Shown here: positions 24,591 through 36,119 of the stretch, one piece after another
Layout: each line of letters begins with the position of its first letter
How positions within the stretch are numbered: the first letter of the stretch is position 1
Assembly: GCA_035610835.1 (NCBI GenBank)
Contig: CM069447.1
Location: 78,901,878-78,965,877, forward strand
DNA from: Ophiura sarsii
Lineage: Eukaryota; Echinodermata; Ophiuroidea; Amphilepidida; Ophiuridae
Length of the DNA: 64,000 bases
Reading direction: 5' to 3'
Notes under the pieces: generated by a model
The model's database searches: none
What the model was told of the DNA's origin: nothing
Seen by the model: the letters and a program-made list of their open reading frames with translations, nothing else
Translations under genes and position numbers: made by a program

Positions 24591-24734
24591 TCAAAGAACT
24601 TTTCAACACAACAAACAATATCCATCATAATATTCTAAAGTAATAGTCGTCTACTCTGTTATCCACGGTAGGCGACATGACCACTGTAAACGAATCAAGT
24701 CGAATCCCAAACTAAAACTTACACAACAACAATC

Positions 24735-25094
24735 TTAAAAGCCCCAGGCATCTACTCATTCCACCAGTGGCTTAATCCAGCCAATCTGCCAATCTGACAC
24801 AATTTAGCAATAGAGGGCGCTGCAATACCAAATGTTTTAAAAGCCCTTTACTCTTGATATCCATGTTCTGTAGACTCCAATTTCCTTTCAAAAATATGGT
24901 TAAACGTATTTTCAAATATTGTTCGTATAAATCAGTTGATATACAAAGATAAACAATAAGAAACGTAAACATGTATGATGTGACGATGCCCCTCTTTTAT
25001 TAATTTAACACCATAGATTCTGTATTTTGTAAATAATATCTAGTAAGATTCACAGTCAGGTTGTCCAACATTTAGTTGATGCCTAGGGATTTAA
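24735..25094 (+). mobile_element. TTAA-flanked MITE family C, copy 1
   Basis: About 360 bp between TTAA sites. The ends read AGCCCCAGGCATCTACT and, at the right, the complement of CCTAGGCATCAACTAAATG. Copy 2 is at 50194-50552. A minus-strand reading frame with a STDLYEQYLKIRLTIF segment is preserved in both copies. The TTAA target is piggyBac-type; the assignment is inference. Confidence 0.85.
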
Positions 25095-26009
25095 GAAAAT
25101 ATAAGAAAAAAACACCCATGAGAAAACAGGATTGAAGTCATAGTTCGTAGCTTGCATTACATAGTGATAGATACTGATATTTTACAATTTTCACGAATAG
25201 TACTGAATATCGAATTCTTCAAACTTATCAAGTTTCTACGCTCACAATTATATACTTAGTTATTTATTAATCTCAATTATAAAATGACACTTTTGACGCA
25301 CGTTGAGAACAAAGGCCTGGGGTTTTCATATTGATGGATGATTAAGTCCTCTGTACCATAGAAGTATTGACATTTATTCTTAAAGACAGTTTTTTCATCT
25401 ACTATTTCTAATCAAAATTGAATTATTGATGCAAACGAAATATGAAATTAATTAATTGATATTGTTATGACATTGAATTGGCAAACTATTGACAGTTCTG
25501 TGTAATAAACATAAGCAAGCAGATCGGAGGTGACGGACGACTATGTGACAGATATTCGAAAATCCCCGACTGCGTAAGTATTGCGGATATAAACTTCTCG
25601 TTAACAATCTTTTTTGTTTTAATCTAGAAAAAAATCTTAACCCGACTTTCTACCCAATAGTCATCAATATGACCATCGTCAGTTTTGTTTCATGTTGGTT
25701 ATGTCATTTGTTTTATATTACTATATATCAAGGCTACATATTAAACAGTCAACGGTGGTATTAATGCGTTTGCGTTACTTCATTATCAACACGATGTTCA
25801 ATTTGCTATCATTTTATTACTAATATAGTTATTAGTTTCTAAACTGAAACATGATATTGCGTGGTTATACGACCATAAGCATCAAAACCATTATGAAAAG
25901 TACGTTCACTTATTATATGACCATTGGCAGTATGTCAATAGTACATTCATCAATTTCAACATTCATCCTTATCCACGAAAGGCTCAAACAGTACTCCAAC
26001 GAAATGTAA
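25095..26009. other. No gene seen
   Basis: Featureless AT-rich sequence. Confidence 0.5.
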
Positions 26010-26347
26010 GGCCAAACAAAGAAGAAGGTCTGTCTCAGAAGCCCGCCCGCATTGGTATGTGAAATGAGCTACGGCGCGTAGGTCTATGCACTGAGGGCTA
26101 AAAAAAAATTTTTTTTTTTGTTTTGATTTTTTTGATTTTTTTTTTTTGATTTTTTTGATTTGATTTTTTTTTATTTAAAAAAAAAGAAGGTAAAAAGAGT
26201 TCTCTGTAAGCTGGGAAAACAAAATAGCAACAACAACAAAATATCGCATACCTCATAGCCTATTGTCTAAAAAATAAATAAAAAATCGCACAGCACTTAG
26301 CTTATTTGCAAAATGTTTCTGAGACAGACTTTCTTCTTTGTTTGGCC
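26010..26347. mobile_element. Harbinger-like MITE with TAA target
   Basis: Terminal inverted repeats of about 33 bp start GGCCAAACAAAGAAGAAG. Each end is flanked by TAA (26007-26009 and 26348-26350), matching the 3-bp TWA targets of PIF/Harbinger. The interior holds long T runs interrupted by GA (26100-26175). Confidence 0.8.
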
Positions 26348-26350
26348 TAA

Positions 26351-28330
26351 AGTAGCGCCTTCATCGCTATTCATGACATGGCCGCGACGATTTGATTTGA
26401 AAACAAAATCATTATCATTTAATTATCAATATTATTTTTAAATATTCACTTTCTTTGTTATGATTTGGTTGAGCGAGAACACGTCGTCTCCTTAAAGTTA
26501 AGCAAGTAATAGGTACGGAGCGGGAATAGAACCCTCCACCGACATAATGTATACGTTTTAAACTTATCTAAACATTGTACACTACAAAACAGCGGTCATG
26601 TAAATCGCTCGTCATAAATAGGTATGTCTTATAACATAATGCCGACAAGTAATGTTAACTAATCGAAATAGTAATTATCTGACATTTTAAACTTAACTAA
26701 AAATTCTCTTTGTTTTAGTATAGGTTTGGCTAGACACGAATAAATACGATTTGCTATGCTAGTATTCAACTGAACAACTTAATGGTTATCCGCAATTATT
26801 ACACTCCTGTCCGGAATAGCAATTTGCCCAGAACTATATATTATACGTACGCGCGCGAAGTGGATACGGCCCGGGGCTTCTGTCCCTTGATCACAACACT
26901 AAAATCAAGGAAATGATGGGCTGGTGAGTGTCTGGAGATTCGCTAGTTTGTTGAATGTGCCCTTATAATATGAACGGCGCACTCGACCTACTTCCACAGA
27001 TTATATAGGATCCCGAGGCGTTATTTGTCGAAAGTAAGACAAAGTAAATTAGGGGTTGTGCGACGGATAAGCCGTATTAATTGGTGTATTCTCCTCATAA
27101 ACATTTCAACCTTTTGCAGTAGATACGACGACTTTCATTGAAACACGAATCTTCAAGTCGCCGTATTATACCTCGCTAATCTAATTCCACACGGCGACAT
27201 ATCGTTCTTTCACATGGGAAGATTTCACCGATGATTAGCGACAGTGTCTATTATAAAAAAGCTTCAGCAACTTTAAACTTATCACTAGAAGACATCAAAC
27301 GATGATGGCGCACTTCATTATTGCGATACTAATGTCGCCATGAGACATGGCTGGATGGATGTACCCCGCTGACTATTTCGCATACTTTCCCACCTTCGGG
27401 ATTTAGACTATGCGGTCACGCGGAAATTATGCTGACATTCAATTCGCAGGGAGGTATCTGATGCTGTTATCAAAGACTTTACTGTTATCAAACAACTGAA
27501 AAGCCTCATGCAGACTTGAGTGTTCCTTTTCGCAACATGCATCTTCTTCTAGATCAAACAAGTGGCATGGAATGTTACGTTTTGATTATTTTTGGCACGT
27601 AGCGAAGGTGATGTTGCATGTATCATACCACTACGGAGAACAATTCATTCGTGACTTGATTACAAAATCAGACATATCGTTGTGACGAGAAATTTGAAGA
27701 AAATGTGCAATCCATGGGACGATATCTTGGCAAATTCTGATTGAATACTATACTTAACATATGTTTTTCCCGGGGTGCTTTTACAACAACCGAATATCGC
27801 GATACGTGAGTAGAGAGAAAGCAAGCGACGCCATATCCTTTTACGAATATCAGACAAGGTATACATATCTACTTCTGCATACGATGAACTGTAAGATTGA
27901 CCCCACGCTTCTCCCAAGGCAAGTGGGCACCAAAGACAACAAAAGCAACAAGAAGGGGTTGTACGAGAGATCATGTACATGACATAGTATCCCAACGGGC
28001 CCCAAACACTACATCATGTAGTATGATTTAAACAGTATTATATCTGACTATATCTTCACCTTACAAATGCTGATTGACCGTCGGATTGCATTACATTTAA
28101 TTAGATGCCTTTTTCACGTTGGGCTATTTTTCTTCTCGAAGTAGTCCACGGTGAGGCGAAACATGTTTTAGAAGAGATATTGTAAACTATAAGCGTATTC
28201 AAACAAAAATTGAAATACAAATATCTTTTAAGCGTTCGGGAAAAAGAAACGAAAGAAAAAATCAAGGGACCTATTTCTACTACTATTATAAATTGTATTT
28301 TTGCCTTAACAACTAGTATACCTGTCCATT
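26351..28330. other. No gene seen
   Basis: The longest stretch without an element in the left half. Overlapping ORFs on both strands at 27660-27995 (111 and 73 codons) have no domain, no splice context and no repeat partner. The sequence is locally richer in CG than its surroundings, so a regulatory or unique host segment is possible but unproven. Confidence 0.4.
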
Positions 28331-28524
28331 ACAAACCAGATTTTCAGAAACCTTTCAAAGTCTATCAAAGAATTACTGAACCGATACTAGGCATGTTTGT
28401 ACTTATTTTAATGCATTTTCGTGGTGATTCCAAATATGGTGAAGTTCAATGTTTTTAACATTTCTGAAACATTTTGTGACATTTTGGAACTTTCGTCTGT
28501 TGACAACTGCCGTGTGGAAAGTGC
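28331..28524 (-). mobile_element. TTAA-flanked MITE family B, copy c (left end lost)
   Basis: Shares ACCAGATTTTCAGAAACCTT, GGCATGTTTGTACTTATTT and CATTTTGTGACATTTTGGAA with the family. The outer TTAA-adjacent ends are missing on the left and mutated on the right (GTGTGGAAAGTGCGCC). Confidence 0.8.
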
Positions 28525-29813
28525 GCCAATTCAATTATGTCCATTATCTTATTCTGCACTATATGCATAAGTTTAGCCCGTACTCGCTTTTGGTGTTATA
28601 GTACAATTATTAACTGTGATTGACGACCCATAACGTGCTCCATAATTATCCCATTGGCAGATACCAACGCATTACCTACCAATAGATTAAATTATGTGGT
28701 CATCTAAAGGCGCTAATAAAATATAGATAACCCGAGTTAATCACTCGGTATCAAATGTCTGTGATATGTATTTTTGAAACTCAGTGTGTGAATTCTCTCC
28801 GGGAAGCTTCGGTCACTAGTGAAGTAGCATCTCGTATGCATTATTATTCCTATGCCGATTGTAAACCGTCTACGGATGGTAACGGCTATTTGAAATGGTC
28901 AAGAATGTATTGACGTAGGTTCTTGAGCTCAGATTTAAAGTCACTTTGTAGTGTCTAGGAGTCATCAAATGTCATGCATTTTAACTTAAGGGATGTCGAT
29001 ACGAAAGTGCATTCTTAATGTTATCGATGATGTAAGATATGCTCCCATCCCAGACACAAAAGCGCAAAACAAGTTAAAACAATATATTTCTTTTCTTTCT
29101 AGAATGAGTAGCCTAAGAAAGAAACATTCTTTTTGATATTTTTCCCTCGTTAAATTCCCAATTGGCAGACATTAATTTCAATTTAAACTTACGAACACAT
29201 ATTTGAAACCGGTAAAACTCATTCATTAAATAAAAGCTAGACTCCTATAGTTTAATCGGTTCCAAATTGGCGTGAAATATTCGATTTAATCTCTCCGTGC
29301 GCAAAAAGTAATCCAAGCGTACGCTGCTGTAAGGAGGCTTCGCCAATTTGGAACTGAATAGGCCTACAATGTATTTTAAGTTGTATGTGCCAACATATGC
29401 TGACAATTTGTTGGCGCGCTTACATAATTCCATATTAATACACAAGCAAAATGACCGCTCTTGAAAAGTGTTCAAATACCTTCAAATCGAACTCTATGGT
29501 CTAGTCATGTTTAGTCATTTGGTAGTGTTGATTTCTAGTGTGACGTCCGAAATACCGCCTTTTATCGTTGGGGATTTCCCATGCATTCGGGCGGTCCTGA
29601 CTGTGCATATATTAGTGATTTGGACATGGCTGTACATTTCAGGTAGTCCAATAGTCCGTATGTTGCCCAATATATTGTATGGATCGCAACTGCACGTATC
29701 TTAACATAGAATAAATGGTTATTTTTGTACGAATGTTTAAAACAGTTATAGATAGAGCATTGCACTTTATTTCAATGAAAACTGGAGCATCGATACCATT
29801 CCACGTGATTATA
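28525..29813. other. No gene; short dispersed word at 29325-29375
   Basis: A word around AGGCTTCGCCAATTTGGAAC is shared with 36903-36965 (AGGCTTCGGCAATTTGGAAC), each followed by AATAGGCCTAC. Nothing else is supported. Confidence 0.45.
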
Positions 29814-30165
29814 TTAAAGGGACACAAAGAAGTGTTGAAGATTTGTTTTAAAAACTAATTTACTTCAGAATTCAAGATGAACGTTAACAATTACCATTAG
29901 TGCTGTTTCTACTCACAAAAACACATCAAAACTTGATTAAAACAATACCATCGCTATTTATTTATCTTTTTCTTAAAACGCCCTCTATGTAAATACGGTT
30001 CGCGTTATGTATCACGCGTGCTGCAGGGGGACACTATCCGACGTAAAATGCTGATCGCGGCTCGATCAGCATTTTAGAATCGACGTTTTGTTGTACAAAG
30101 CCCAATCGTAGTTTTTATCATAATTGAGGGCGCAGCCTCCAACACATCTCTTAGTGTCCCTTTAA
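29814..30165 (+). mobile_element. TTAA-flanked MITE family D
   Basis: 352 bp between TTAA sites, with ends AGGGACACA and TGTCCCT. It includes a strong internal hairpin (AAATGCTGATCG with CGATCAGCATTT, about 30046-30074). Its left third matches 41128-41230, and its right third has a partial match near 35690-35715 (GGCGCAGC..CCTCCAA.ACAT). Confidence 0.8.
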
Positions 30166-30374
30166 TCTAGATGTTCCTATAACTGTTGTCCAGCTTTTTT
30201 GCATTACCTCAACCACCTCCCCTATACTAAACATAGACCCATCCTTCATGTAAGTAGCCATATACTTTGGCTCACATCGTGATCAAAAGCATTACAATTG
30301 TTTTAGTGAAAGACAATGAGACAGTAGTGGATACCGTTCCAGCCAGTAACAATTTGAATTTAAACACAGTTAAG

Positions 30375-30525
30375 GGCTGATATACAAACTCTCAGCGGTG
30401 TTACACCGGTATTACACCGATGTTATACCGGTATTACACCGATATTTGTATAGAATATCGGTGTAATACCGGTATAACATCGGTGTAATACCGGTGTAAC
30501 ACCGCTGAGAGTTTGTATATCAGCC
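30375..30525. repeat. Perfect 151-bp palindrome
   Basis: Two 71-bp arms that I read as exactly complementary, around a 9-10 bp centre. The arms start GGCTGATATACAAACTCTCA and contain repeated GGTGTAA and ACCGGTATTACACCGAT words, so the arm also pairs with shifted versions of itself. TAAG occurs just outside both ends and may be a target duplication. Confidence 0.95.
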
Positions 30526-30696
30526 ATAAGACCAATGCATCATTCATTGAACGTCCAGTGTAGGTAAATGGCTTTTCTCATGGTGAAATATGCACTTGTC
30601 AGCCTTATTTACACCTCGGAAGTCCATGATCTATGAGTTCATATCTTACACATGTGTCATTCTGTCACGTGTTTAGTTTTTATGATAATTCATATT

Positions 30697-30949
30697 TGTG
30701 ACACGATCAAGAGGAATGAGTCGGATGTCGACCCTGGTCGAAAAATGAGTTTTTAATACAGTTATAAAGAAGACACCTAGAGCTTTCAGAAACTGAAAAC
30801 CCCATGTCGATACGACGTTTTGTTCCAAAGTTATGTCAAATTGTATACATGAATTTCCATCAAAACTTATGTAAGAGGCCATTTTGAATTGGCCATATCT
30901 CAATTTGAGATTCCCCGACATCCGACTCATTCCTCTTGATCGCGTCACA
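30697..30949. mobile_element. Short inverted-repeat element, 34-bp termini
   Basis: The termini are TGTGACACGATCAAGAGGAA and its complement with one mismatch, extending through TGAGTCGGATGTCG on both sides. The centre is unpaired. No ORF is intrinsic to it. Confidence 0.88.
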
Positions 30950-31805
30950 TTTCAGCATACTTTATTTCTTAGACAATTCTCACAAAAATGCCGCATAATC
31001 TATAACCACTTTGTTTTTGATCATAAACACGTCATACGCAGTATAAAGCGTTGTCTATCTCATTGACCCCACATACAATATGGGAATTATTCTGTCAGAC
31101 AATGTGTTAAATGCGATCAATCAGTTTTCTAAAACTCATAAAAAATAGATATATGTATTCTGGTTCCTTTAATTTCCGTACCATTTACCCTATAAGAGGT
31201 TAACATGTCATGCAATGTTTTATCGTAGATGATAGCCTTCAGAAGAAAATCGATGCCATCAAACTAAACAACTTGCACATCAATTTCATGTCATATAAGC
31301 AATGATGCCACCAATATCATCCACACATACATCAACGTTTGAAATTACAATGTCAGGCCGTATCTTATTCTTTCATATTAAGAATTCAGTAGTAAAAGTT
31401 GAGAATATTGCGGAACGTGTTGTGTTGATCCATTTACCGATGAGCAATTTTGCAATTAAGATGCCTATGTAGATCATCAACCGAAGTAGAGATCCCGACG
31501 CCATTAATTATCGATCATATGTATTATATAAAATATATCTCATATGCAGTGGCGTTCGCAATATTCATTTAAAGAAAAAGTCAACCCCAAACCAATATTA
31601 GACAGATCCGATCCGTGATGTTTAGATGCATACTTAGAGATAAAATCTAAAGTTGTTGCTGTCACAAAGTTTTCAAATATTGTCGTCATTAAATTTAACA
31701 GTATTGTGATGTTTACATCGTTGGCCGCGGCGCAAGTGGGCATAAAAATGTAAGTACACCGTTATCCGTTCTACAGAAACAATACAATGATGGACTTGAG
31801 GTATA
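30950..31805. other. No gene seen
   Basis: Featureless AT-rich sequence. Confidence 0.5.
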
Positions 31806-32490
31806 CAGGGTGTCTCAAAAAAATTAGGACTCTGTTTCATGACGGTGTAATTCTTATTATAATCATTGGACCATGACCAATTTAGTCTCAATGGAAAGCC
31901 CAATTAATTATTATGATATCCTGAAAATATAAGATCAATCCGATGCAAAATAAGAAAACTAGCGTACTTTGCGTAAACCGTGTCATTTACTGGTTTGTAC
32001 AATGGGATCTACATTGTACAGACCAGTAAATAACATGGTTTACGTTTCAATACGTTATAATAATTGTCAACATAGTAAATAATCTATCAGTCAATAGCAA
32101 AGTTTAGTTTGGTAATCCATTTAATTCTGGCACAAATCAATACTTGTTAAAAAAATCCGCAAAACAGATGCATGCATATTCTGTGCAAATTAAAAAAGTT
32201 TTGTTAAACAGTTCTCGAACCCACTGTGGATGGTTCATTGAGTTACAAGTCGAGCACTTTCATGTTACTCGACTGTTACTGTGTGAATTCCCATTGTACA
32301 AACCAGTAAATGACATTGTTTACACAAAGTACGCTAGTTTTCTTATTTTTCGTCGGATTGATCTCATATTTTCAGGATATCATAATAATTAATTGGGCTT
32401 TACATTGAGACTAAATTGGTCATGGTCCAATGATTATAATTAGAATTACACCGTCATGAAACAGAGTCCTAATTTTTTTGAGACACCCTG
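31806..32490. mobile_element. Mariner-type foldback, second family, copy 1
   Basis: Flanked by TA. The ends are CAGGGTGTCTCAAAAAAA and its complement. Arms of about 200 bp share ATTAGGACTCTGTTTCATGA, GGACCATGACCAATTTAG, AAAACTAGCGTACTTTG and TTTACTGGTTTGTACAATG. The centre includes GAACCCACTGTGGATGGTTC. No transposase. Confidence 0.88.
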
Positions 32491-33130
32491 TATACTATCA
32501 AAGAAGGTTCCTTGAGCAACACCAGCAAGTTTCACTTTCATCACATGACCACTGTTGACATTGATATTACATTGCAATGAAACGCTTATGTTGTTAAACG
32601 AGGGTCTTTAAGAAAATCCTGCTGCAAGTAGTACAATTGATGTGGCTTCAATTCAGTCCTCTCTTGTTTTTTGCAATAACACATTTTAGTTGAGATTCAA
32701 CTTCATTTCATATCTGTGACCAAGATGCCAATCTGTACATATATTATATGAAGGTGAAAGTCAGCCGATCTCCAGCTGTTAGATACTTTAACATATGTTT
32801 TGCACTCTTGGAGGAAATTACTGTTGGCACCGTAGTGGTAAGCATGCTGGACTACACAATTAATCTTCTTTGAGGTACTATCAAGGCATTTGCCCCGATC
32901 TGTTATCAAAATGAAAACGACTTTTCGGAGACATGAACATGTTGAGTGTTTTTATCATCACATACCTTTGTAACTTACAAGAGTGGAGTTTTTTTAAAAG
33001 CAGCACGTTTCAATAACTTGTTGCTCAGCGGTATAACTATAGTAATGAGTATTAAACAGGAACCACGTGACAAACATTGGGATCCACAAATGTTTCATAA
33101 TTAGAAGAGTGTGTACAATTCTGTAGGGTC
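32491..33130. other. No gene seen
   Basis: Non-coding, no supported feature. Confidence 0.5.
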
Positions 33131-33455
33131 GCACTCTCCGTACATAAATTGGTACGAATTAGTGTGAAAGACTTTATCTGTTAATATAATTATTTACATC
33201 AAAAATCAAGACGAACATTAATAATGATCATTTTTGCTGTTGCCACTCACGAAATCACGAAACCAATTTTATTGTGGCTATTTTAGCTGTGAGTACACAT
33301 GGTTTTGAAACTTACCGGAACACATGTGACATTTTACCCTAAATCAAGGTCAAAGATCAATTAGCCACGCATGTTGGCAAAGATGTAAGGTTGTAATTTT
33401 ACCGACTTCAAGGACATGAAAGTTGATATTTTGTTGAACAAATCCAATAAATGTA

Positions 33456-33507
33456 CTCACATTTAGACGGTTTCGTTAACCAGTTCGGTTGACTTCTTCA
33501 GTAATGG
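33456..33507 (-). ncRNA. Hammerhead-ribozyme-like motif, minus-strand arm
   Basis: The mirror of the motif at 33655-33706 with one change in stem II: GUUAAC replaces GUUGAC, giving one C-A mismatch. The core CUGAAGA and GAAA strings are intact. It overlaps the last codons of the PLE reading frame. Probably weaker than its partner. Confidence 0.6.
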
Positions 33508-33612
33508 TTTGATCCACTTCTTCTTTTTCCCGCGAGAGATGATATTCTCGTTCCCAGGATGCAAAGTTGTTGTGATGAGTGGATCAAACACGTGACTCAG
33601 AGAATAAATGCC
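33463..33612 (-). pseudogene. PLE GIY-YIG endonuclease C-terminus
   Basis: Minus-strand translation gives GIYSLSHVFDPLI, then a basic stretch ISRGKKKKWIKPLLKK, and a stop at 33463-33465. The GxYxLSHxxDxLI pattern is the conserved tail of the GIY-YIG endonuclease domain in Penelope-like retroelements, downstream of the catalytic glutamate. Only the last 49 residues remain; the reverse transcriptase and the GIY-YIG core are absent. It is a remnant, not a gene. It overlaps the hammerhead-like motif, as expected for a PLE 3' end. Confidence 0.75.
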
Positions 33613-33654
33613 GAGAATATCATCTCTCGCGGGAAAAAGAAGAAGTGGATCAAA

Positions 33655-33706
33655 CCATTACTGAAGAAGTCAACCGAACTGGTTGACGAAACCGTCTAAA
33701 TGTGAG
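33655..33706 (+). ncRNA. Hammerhead-ribozyme-like motif, plus-strand arm
   Basis: In order: a stem I strand CAUUA, core CUGAAGA at 33661-33667, stem II GUCAACC/GGUUGAC with a GAACU loop, core GAAA at 33688-33691, a tiny stem III ending in the cleavage triplet GUC (33694-33696), and the returning stem I strand UAAAUG. One extra A sits between the CUGAAGA core and stem II. Minimal type I hammerheads with very short stem III are known from Penelope-like elements, where they may act as dimers. Activity here is inference. Confidence 0.68.
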
Positions 33707-34694
33707 TTTATTTATTGGATTTGTTCAACAAAATATCAACTTTCATGTATATCTACAATCGATCCTAATGAACTTATTCAAAGACTTCAAGGACAGTTTG
33801 GTATATAACTCCATGTGCCAGCCTATAGATGAGGTGACCGTTGTTTACATTTAGGACGCCCTCTGTTGATTTGAGACAAAACACACCGGGCAAGAGTTCC
33901 TATAGTTTACATAGGCCAGATCAGGTTTTCTAACTAGATTGTGGTGTCACAGCAAATTGTTATCAAAACTGTCTTTAAACTTGCTTGGGAATGCTATAAG
34001 CTATCGCATTTCACACAAAAAATAAAAAATAAATGAGTTTTACAATTCATTAGAAAGAAATTTCATGTTGTCTTCATTAACTTTACTGTATATTCTGCCT
34101 GGAGGGAATCAACAGAGGGTGTCCCATTTGTAAATACATGACGTCACCGGTCACACCATCTATACCAAGACCGGAAAAAATAAAATGGACCCATGATCCC
34201 CAGCTATAGTGTGAAATGCTTGTGTTAGCCCTATACCAGAATTGTTGAATCGCCGTGGTTGTTGCATAAAGAGGGCGGACATGTAATTGTAGTACAATTG
34301 TAAAAATGTACAAATCCCAGTTGTTTTCAACATGTGAGCGGCCATCAAACCTGTATTTTATAAAAAGCCCATCTGTATAGTTTGTCTTTTTCGGCATCTA
34401 TTTGGTACAACATCTCTATCGAATTATAAGAATTCATCACATATTGGCGCAGACGAACAGCCATGGGGAAGCCTCGGTAGTAATTTCACATCGATCAATG
34501 TTTGTTTTGGGCGTGCGATGGAACATTCATCATGTATATGAGAAGCATAGGGAAATTGTTTGAACACATTCGATCGGTGCTTTACCCACAGACAGTAAAT
34601 TGTCGAAACGATTACATTTTGCTTTATTCAAAGACAGTGCATTAGCTACCGTGTATGAACTTCATTATGTCAAGGAAGGAAGTGTCGCATATCA

Positions 34695-34939
34695 ATAACA
34701 CTTTCCACGCGGCAGGCGTCTGCAGACGACATTCCAAAATGTTACGAAATGTTTCAAAAATGTTAACATTATTGAAATTCATTACCATATTTGACGTCAC
34801 CATGCGAAATGATTTGAAATAAGTATAAACATGCCTAGTATTGGTTTAGTAATTCTTAAGATGGACTTGAAAATTGAGAAAGTTTCCCGAAAATCTGTTT
34901 TGTTTATGGTCAAACTTATAGCCGCATGGAAAGTGTTAA
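34695..34939 (+). mobile_element. TTAA-flanked MITE family B, copy d
   Basis: Begins with a mutated left site (ATAACACTTTCCACGC in place of TTAACAC) and ends CATGGAAAGTGTTAA. The full family landmarks are present, including GTCTGCAGACGACATTCC and AAACATGCCTAGTATTGG. Confidence 0.85.
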
Positions 34940-35149
34940 AGGGGGAATTGTTGGCAGTCTGATACTACCGTATGCTATTGCTAAGTCCAGGCAATACTAT
35001 TAGTTGCCTCCTGAGAAACCGATATTAACTTAGTTCCTACATCTCTGTACAGTGACTTCAATGCGTGTTTATATGATCAGAACGGCTATATCATGTGCGT
35101 GATGGGTGTATACTGGTGGGTTGATAAGCGTGTGATCAATGACTATTAA

Positions 35150-36110
35150 TTCTGCCTCAGTCATTGAATATACGATATGACGCTGCTGCATAGAGGCAGA
35201 TGGACACTGCATAAAATACAAAGCTAAACAGAGCAAAACAAAACACACAACGAATCTACGCTCTAATTAACTCCACACATATCGCAAAGCTTCAAGTGGT
35301 AACGCATCATCGCAAAAGACAACAACCGAGAACCAATATTAATATTTGAAGAGTTCTATTCACGGATGGCACCATGATCCAAATGGAATTCAATATGCTG
35401 CATCCGGAAAGAACATTACGATGGTTATATTTATATAATACAAGAAACAATCATGCTTTATACAGTAATGTATCAAATGCTTAGAAATGGTCATCCCATT
35501 ATGTCTTTAGGTACATTTGTCTCAGGATTCAAGCACAATAGTGTGATTTCGTATTCACGTGCCAAGACAACTATTTTATCTCCACATGCTCACACTAATA
35601 ATTTATGCAAAGAGCATTACACTGTTCACTTGATTCAGTATAGTGTAGCTACGTGTATCCCTTTGTCCCATCGCTTTAAAATTGAAGGCGCAGCCGCCTC
35701 CAAGACATTACTGAATAAACCTTTAACACACCCATAATCACGATAATGGGTTGGTGGTTTATATATATACTTGTGTAACCGATGACGGACCCATGTTTGA
35801 TTATGAATGCCACATTGACTTCACTGTAAAAAGGAGGACAGACAGTAAATACAAAGCCAAACAAACCCGAACACACACAAAAATCAGCGCTACAAATAAC
35901 TCGTTGATTAAAACAGTGTCGTAAAGCTTCAAGTGATAATGCAACGCATCATCGCAAAAGACAACAACCGAGAACTAATATTAATATTTGACAAGTCCTA
36001 TTCACGGATGGCTCTATGAGTCAAATGGATCTCAATATGCTGCATCCGGAAAGAACATTACGATGGTTATATTTATATGAGACATGAAACAATGCGTAGC
36101 ATGGTAATGC
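35150..36110 (+). repeat. Tandem segmental duplication, about 650-bp period
   Basis: Copies lie near 35150-35470 and 35820-36110. Conservation is uneven. The central block is almost unchanged (GCATCATCGCAAAAGACAAC through GCTGCATCCGGAAAGAACAT and ACGATGGTTATATTTATAT) while the flanks have drifted. No shared reading frame is open across it. Confidence 0.8.
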
Positions 36111-36119
36111 ATCAAATGT

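Larger units (their letters stand above)
33417..33782 (-). mobile_element. Penelope-like element 3' end, inverted-duplicated
   Basis: A 5'-truncated PLE insertion. It is flanked by a 13-bp direct repeat, GACTTCAAGGACA, at 33404-33416 and 33783-33795. The related repeat at 41430 lacks the insert, which supports a real insertion. The left 136 bp (33415-33550) and right 136 bp (33612-33747) are near-perfect inverted copies around a 61-bp loop. On the minus strand, loop plus left arm encode the end of the PLE protein; the right arm repeats the last 136 bp in the opposite direction. Each arm carries a hammerhead-like motif. Confidence 0.82.
33131..34330 (+). repeat. Dispersed repeat E, copy 1, interrupted by a PLE
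   Basis: Matches 41128-41555 in blocks: a CAAGACGAACATTA..AATG word, TGCTGTTGCCACTC, ACCCTAAATCAA, TTGGTATAT, GACCGGAAAA, CCCCAGCTATA.GTGTGAAAT and CAAAGAGGGC. The PLE fragment at 33417-33782 splits it, and the 41-kb copy gives the empty site. Its left part is also related to MITE family D at 29814. Confidence 0.7.

Noticed and set aside
24271..24630. 119-codon plus-strand ORF
   Set aside because: Reads through both arms of a foldback and its loop.
27660..27995. 111-codon ORF on the minus strand with an overlapping plus-strand ORF
   Set aside because: Both strands open at once, no domain, no splice sites of note and no repeat partner.
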